28,370 bases of DNA from Ruminococcaceae bacterium UBA2854. Its GTDB lineage: Bacteria; Bacillota; Clostridia; Oscillospirales; Acutalibacteraceae. The stretch covers positions 1 to 28,370 of the forward strand of contig DEFK01000029.1 of NCBI GenBank assembly GCA_002350765.1, given 5' to 3'. This document shows positions 25,271-28,370 of this stretch, piece by piece. Position numbers and translations under genes: made by a program. The notes under the pieces are model-generated. The model was not told the origin of the DNA, ran no database searches, and saw only the letters and a list, made by a program, of their open reading frames with translations. Every line of letters begins with the position of its first letter. The first letter of the stretch is position 1.

Positions 25271-26098
25271 TTAATACCAGATTTCTATATATTTAGGAGT
25301 ACGTTTTTCGAATACGGTATAGTAATTAAATCCGCAGGTTTTAGCGAGCTCTATCCCCTGCTCAACGCCTTTGGCGAGGTCCTTTTGGTTATGAGCGTCG
25401 CTTCCGATAGTAACGTACTTTCCGCCGAGCTCCTTAAAACGCCTTACCATATTAATATCGGGCAGGGTTGATTTAATTTCCTTAAACAATCCCGAGGTGT
25501 TTATCTCGAGCGCCTTATCGCGTTTTATAAGCGCGAGGAAAATCTCGTCGATAATTTCGCTGTAATTATCCAGATCAGGTCTTATATCCGTTCTCTCGTA
25601 AATATAGCGCAGAGGATATGTCAGATGCGCTAAACTGTCGAAATCGGCGTTTAAAGCGGTATCGAGCAGTTCCTCGAAATACTTACTTAACAAATCGTCT
25701 ACATTTTCATTATTATAATCAAGATAATAAAAATCTTCTTTATCTTTCAGATTATGGATAGACGCGAGGATAAAGTCGAAATCGGCTATAGCCAAGGCTT
25801 TTCCGGTCATTTTCGGCATATGCATCGGCTCGCCGAGCTCCATACCCTTTAAAAGTTTAACTTTCCCTTTAAACTTTTCCGATACCTCTTCTACATCAGC
25901 GACGGATTTTGTTATTGATTTTACGGCGTTTCCGTAGACGCTTCTGTCTCCTAAACGGATTTCGGGAGCTTCCATATGGTCGGTAATAATTACCGTGTTT
26001 ATTCCCTTATCTAAAGCGGCTTCGCAGATTTCAAAAACAGAGCTGTTGCCATCGAAGGAATTGTCGGAATGAACGTGTGTATCACATATAATTTTCAT
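25271..26098 (-). CDS. PHP-domain phosphatase, histidinol-phosphatase (HisJ/HisK) type
   Basis: The 275-residue protein has the PHP metal-binding motifs: H8-x-H10 (DTHVHSDNSFDG), H41 (IITDHME), a histidine in ASIHNLKD near residue 115, and the C-terminal GSDAHN. These bind a trinuclear metal centre. Close relatives are annotated as histidinol-phosphatases, but no other his gene is visible nearby, so another phosphoester is possible. The start has only a weak GGTGAT ribosome site 3 bases upstream, and the promoter implies a leader of about 9 bases. The gene converges on galU. Confidence 0.88.
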   Translation of the reverse strand: MKIICDTHVHSDNSFDGNSSVFEICEAALDKGINTVIITDHMEAPEIRLGDRSVYGNAVKSITKSVADVEEVSEKFKGKVKLLKGMELGEPMHMPKMTGKALAIADFDFILASIHNLKDKEDFYYLDYNNENVDDLLSKYFEELLDTALNADFDSLAHLTYPLRYIYERTDIRPDLDNYSEIIDEIFLALIKRDKALEINTSGLFKEIKSTLPDINMVRRFKELGGKYVTIGSDAHNQKDLAKGVEQGIELAKTCGFNYYTVFEKRTPKYIEIWY

Positions 26099-26113
26099 AA
26101 TATCACCATAGCT

Positions 26114-26142
26114 ATTATATCACAATTCAGGGCTTTTGGCAA
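26114..26142 (-). promoter_or_regulatory. Promoter of the PHP phosphatase gene
   Basis: Minus-strand TTGCCA (26142-26137), 17 bases, TATAAT (26119-26114). The ATG at 26098 leaves a leader of about 9 bases. Confidence 0.75.
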
Positions 26143-26170
26143 ACTAATTAATCATTATTCTTTTGGAGTA

Positions 26171-26198
26171 TTCAAAAACAAAAATTAAGTGTTATAAT
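26171..26198 (+). promoter_or_regulatory. Promoter of the ACT-UPF0210 unit
   Basis: A perfect TATAAT (26193-26198) lies 16 bases after TTCAAA (26171-26176), a weak -35. The ribosome site GGAGGT follows at 26221-26226. Confidence 0.6.
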
Positions 26199-26231
26199 AC
26201 TAAGTTGTATTTTTAATATCGGAGGTAGAAT

Positions 26232-26501
26232 ATGAAAGCTATTATTACCGTAGTCGGAAAAGATACAGTAGGAATACTGGCTAAGGTTTCAACAGCCTGC
26301 GCGGACGCTGACGTCAATATTATTGAGGTTACGCAGAGCGTGCTTCAGGATATGTTCGCTATGACGATGATGGTCGAAATCGACAAGAGCACATTAGGGC
26401 TTGACGCTTTAAGAGAAAAGCTCGAAAAGGTCGGCGAAGAAACCAATACTAAAATCCACGTTATGCACGAGGACATCTTTAACAGTATGCATAAGATTTA
26501 A
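26232..26501 (+). CDS. ACT domain protein, UPF0237 family
   Basis: This 89-residue protein is a single ACT domain: beta-strand KAIITVVGKDTVGILAKVST, a helix, then DVNIIEVTQSVLQDMFAMTMMVEI. ACT domains bind amino acids or other small ligands and often regulate metabolic enzymes; it resembles GcvR-like N-terminal domains. GGAGGT with a 5-base spacer precedes the ATG. It lies 24 bases before the UPF0210 gene, a pair conserved in many Firmicutes and archaea, so it probably regulates or binds that partner. The ligand is unknown. Confidence 0.93.
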   Translation: MKAIITVVGKDTVGILAKVSTACADADVNIIEVTQSVLQDMFAMTMMVEIDKSTLGLDALREKLEKVGEETNTKIHVMHEDIFNSMHKI

Positions 26502-26525
26502 CTTAGCTTTGAGAGGGTAATTACT

Positions 26526-27887
26526 ATGTTAGAAACAAAAGATATTCTCGAAACTATAAATATGATAGATAACGAAAACCTTGACGTAAGAACGATTACT
26601 ATGGGTATTTCGCTTCTCGACTGTATGGACGAGGATATAGATAAGGCGAGTACCAAAGTTTACGACAAGGTTTGTATGTACGCCCAGGACCTCGTTAAAA
26701 CTGGCGAGGATATAGAAAAGCAGTACGGTATACCGATTATTAACAAGCGTATTTCGGTAAGCCCTATCGGTATGGTAGCCGCTCCGTGCCAGAGCAAGAA
26801 TGTCGTAAAATTCGCTCAGGCGCTCGATAACGCCGCAAAAAACTTAGGCGTTAACTTTATCGGCGGTTATTCGGCTCTTGTACATAAGGGCTTTTCCGCG
26901 GGAGATTACGCGGTTATAGACAGCATCCCCGAGGCGCTTAGTATAACGGACAGAGTATGCTCCTCCGTCAATATCGGCTCAACTAAAGCGGGACTTAATA
27001 TGGACGCGGTTAAAATGATGGGTAAAATCGTTAAACAGACCGCCGAAAATACCGCTGACAGGGATTGTATAGGCGCGGCTAAGCTCGTTGTATTCTGCAA
27101 CGCGCCCGAGGACAACCCGTTTATGGCGGGAGCCTTCCACGGCGCGGGAGAAGCTGACTGTGTAATCAACGTCGGCGTATCGGGACCCGGAGTAGTAAGA
27201 GCCGCTCTCGCTAAGGACGGCAACGGTAAAAGCATTGACGAAATCGCGGATATGGTTAAGAAAACCGCGTTTAAAATAACACGTATGGGACAGTTAGTCG
27301 CTAAGGAAGCGTCTAAGAGATTGTGCGTTCCGTTCGGAATCGTAGACCTCTCCCTCGCCCCGACACCCGCGGTCGGCGACAGCGTAGCTTATATTCTCGA
27401 GGAAATGGGACTTGAAAGCTGCGGATGTCACGGCACTACAGCCGCGCTCGCGCTTTTAAACGACGCTGTTAAAAAAGGCGGAGTTATGGCTTCGTCACAC
27501 GTCGGCGGACTTTCGGGAGCGTTTATCCCCGTAAGCGAGGACGCGGGTATGATTGCCGCGGCTAAGAGAGGCACGCTCGATATTACTAAGCTCGAATGTA
27601 TGACCGCCGTTTGTTCGGTAGGACTTGATATGATAGTAGTTCCCGGCGATATAAGCCCCGAGAAGATTTCAGCGATTATCGCGGACGAAGCGGCTATCGG
27701 TATGGTTAACTCCAAGACCACGGCGGTAAGACTTATTCCCGCTGTCGGTAAAAAGGCGGGCGAAGAATTAAACTTCGGCGGACTTCTCGGAAAAGGCCCT
27801 GTTATGCCGATAAGAGAGGGCGAGCCCGATGTGTTTATTAACAGAGGCGGACGGCTTCCCGCTCCGCTCCAATCGCTTAAAAACTGA
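26526..27887 (+). CDS. PFL family protein, UPF0210 (DUF711)
   Basis: At 453 residues it has the normal family length. Typical stretches are TITMGISLLDC near the N-terminus, GGYSALVHKGFSAGD around residues 113-127, and the glycine-rich SCGCHGTTAALALLND and SHVGGLSGAFIPVSEDAG towards the C-terminus. Members have a fold related to pyruvate-formate lyase-type barrels, but no reaction is established to my knowledge, and I see no glycyl-radical motif. GAGAGG precedes the ATG. It follows the ACT protein in one unit. CpG-rich codon use matches the other genes to the right of 22.2 kb. Confidence 0.93.
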   Translation: MLETKDILETINMIDNENLDVRTITMGISLLDCMDEDIDKASTKVYDKVCMYAQDLVKTGEDIEKQYGIPIINKRISVSPIGMVAAPCQSKNVVKFAQALDNAAKNLGVNFIGGYSALVHKGFSAGDYAVIDSIPEALSITDRVCSSVNIGSTKAGLNMDAVKMMGKIVKQTAENTADRDCIGAAKLVVFCNAPEDNPFMAGAFHGAGEADCVINVGVSGPGVVRAALAKDGNGKSIDEIADMVKKTAFKITRMGQLVAKEASKRLCVPFGIVDLSLAPTPAVGDSVAYILEEMGLESCGCHGTTAALALLNDAVKKGGVMASSHVGGLSGAFIPVSEDAGMIAAAKRGTLDITKLECMTAVCSVGLDMIVVPGDISPEKISAIIADEAAIGMVNSKTTAVRLIPAVGKKAGEELNFGGLLGKGPVMPIREGEPDVFINRGGRLPAPLQSLKN

Positions 27888-27907
27888 TTTTAAAGGAGAT
27901 TTTCGCG

Positions 27908-28216
27908 ATGAAAGATATTATTAAAGAATTAGTTGATATAGACGAACAGGCGAAGCATTACAGCGAAGAAACCGAAAAGCAAAAGGAAAAATACGAAAAA
28001 GAGATTAAGAAAGAGACCAAGAAAATCCACGATAAATATATGGCTGACGCTGAGGCTGAGGTTAAAGCTCAGGAAGAAAAGCTCGAAAAAGACAGCTTTA
28101 ACAAGTTCTCGATGGACGAGAAAAAGCGCGAAGCGGCTATGCAGAACCTACAGAAAAAATACGACGATAACGCGGATAAATGGGTTGATACAATAGTTAA
28201 GGACGTACTTAACTAA
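27908..28216 (+). CDS. Small charged coiled-coil protein, possibly V-type ATPase subunit G/H-like
   Basis: The 102-residue protein is almost wholly helical and rich in K, E, D and Q, with heptad-like spacing from about residue 10 to 90 and the ending DKWVDTIVKDVLN. It has no signal peptide or membrane segment. Peripheral-stalk subunits of V-type ATPases (G/H, NtpF-like) look like this and often open the ntp operon, but the diagnostic neighbours would lie beyond the right edge. GGAG 9 bases before ATG and a 20-base gap from the UPF0210 gene make it the third gene of that unit. The ATPase call is tentative. Confidence 0.7.
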   Translation: MKDIIKELVDIDEQAKHYSEETEKQKEKYEKEIKKETKKIHDKYMADAEAEVKAQEEKLEKDSFNKFSMDEKKREAAMQNLQKKYDDNADKWVDTIVKDVLN

Positions 28217-28370
28217 TTCGCCCGCGAGCCGCGGGTGCCATAGCCGCCTTTTTAAAAGTTTCCTATATAGGAAAAAATCATCAACGGCGGGTATAAAAAT
28301 GATAAATAGTAGAACGTTCCCCAAGCATCCAAAACTGACATCAAAGATGTCATCCTGAGCAGGTACGCAG
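28217..28370. other. Gene-free right edge with hairpin, palindrome and possible dispersed repeat
   Basis: I see no gene here. CCCGCG-AGC-CGCGGG (28221-28235) is a tight 6-bp hairpin without an adjacent T run. TTTCCTATATAGGAAA (28259-28274) is a perfect 16-bp palindrome. TGACATC-AAA-GATGTCA (28336-28352) is an inverted repeat that runs into TGTCATCCTGAGC (28348-28360), a string recalling a repeat scattered in many gut bacterial genomes. Confidence 0.5.

Noticed and set aside
25208..25471. Plus-strand ORF starting just after the orphan promoter at 25177
   Set aside because: No ribosome site; its start is in the terminator stem and the rest is antisense to the PHP gene.

Overview
The window reads as Gram-positive Clostridia of the gut type (Oscillospiraceae/Ruminococcaceae-like is my inference). 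Strong AGGAGG ribosome sites, TTGaca/TATAAT promoters, an AddAB-type recombination nuclease, a BspA-like leucine-rich surface protein and a UPF0237/UPF0210 pair all fit. Most of the window is housekeeping. I see no tRNA, rRNA, CRISPR array, intact insertion sequence or phage module, and no new multi-gene defence system.

Layout. 1-1115: the 5' part of an AlbA_2 (Schlafen-type) gene leaving the left edge, with its own promoter and a palindrome-rich operator, then about 590 bases of accessory-looking DNA with paired 11-bp repeats, a stem-loop, a 13-codon ORF and a 20-bp hairpin. 1116-5456 (-): a secreted 1446-residue LRR_5 protein with seven tandem C-terminal domains. 5628-6146 (+): a zinc-ribbon membrane protein behind a perfect consensus promoter. 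6199-9490 (-): tig-clpP-clpX, the nascent-chain chaperone and the ClpXP protease. 9565-11756 (-): thrC, translationally coupled to a metallophosphoesterase. 11850-13447 (-): a hexapeptide acetyltransferase coupled to an M19 dipeptidase. 13554-21891 (-): PPP-family phosphatase, addB, addA, mntP. 21991-23124 (-): prfB. 23275-25133 (+): a RING/zinc-ribbon membrane protein coupled to galU. 25271-26098 (-): a PHP phosphatase. 26232-28216 (+): ACT protein, PFL/UPF0210 protein and a small coiled-coil protein, possibly the start of a V-type ATPase operon.

The most important observation concerns the molecule itself. Codon choice changes abruptly inside the 3' end of prfB, near 22134-22190. Left of it the DNA uses CTG, GAA and GCA-type codons with little CpG; right of it come GAG, CTT/TTA, GCG and TCG with many CpG steps. 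The change falls in the most conserved part of RF2. It is either an assembly chimera between two related genomes or a real recombination point. Gene linkage across about 22.15 kb should not be trusted until checked.

Regulation visible in the sequence: divergent or convergent gene pairs with clear promoters (TTGACA-17-TATAAT at 5575-5603 is a perfect match), bidirectional terminators at 6155-6189 and 25219-25251, and a promoter at 25177-25205 that fires straight into a terminator and would make a very short RNA.
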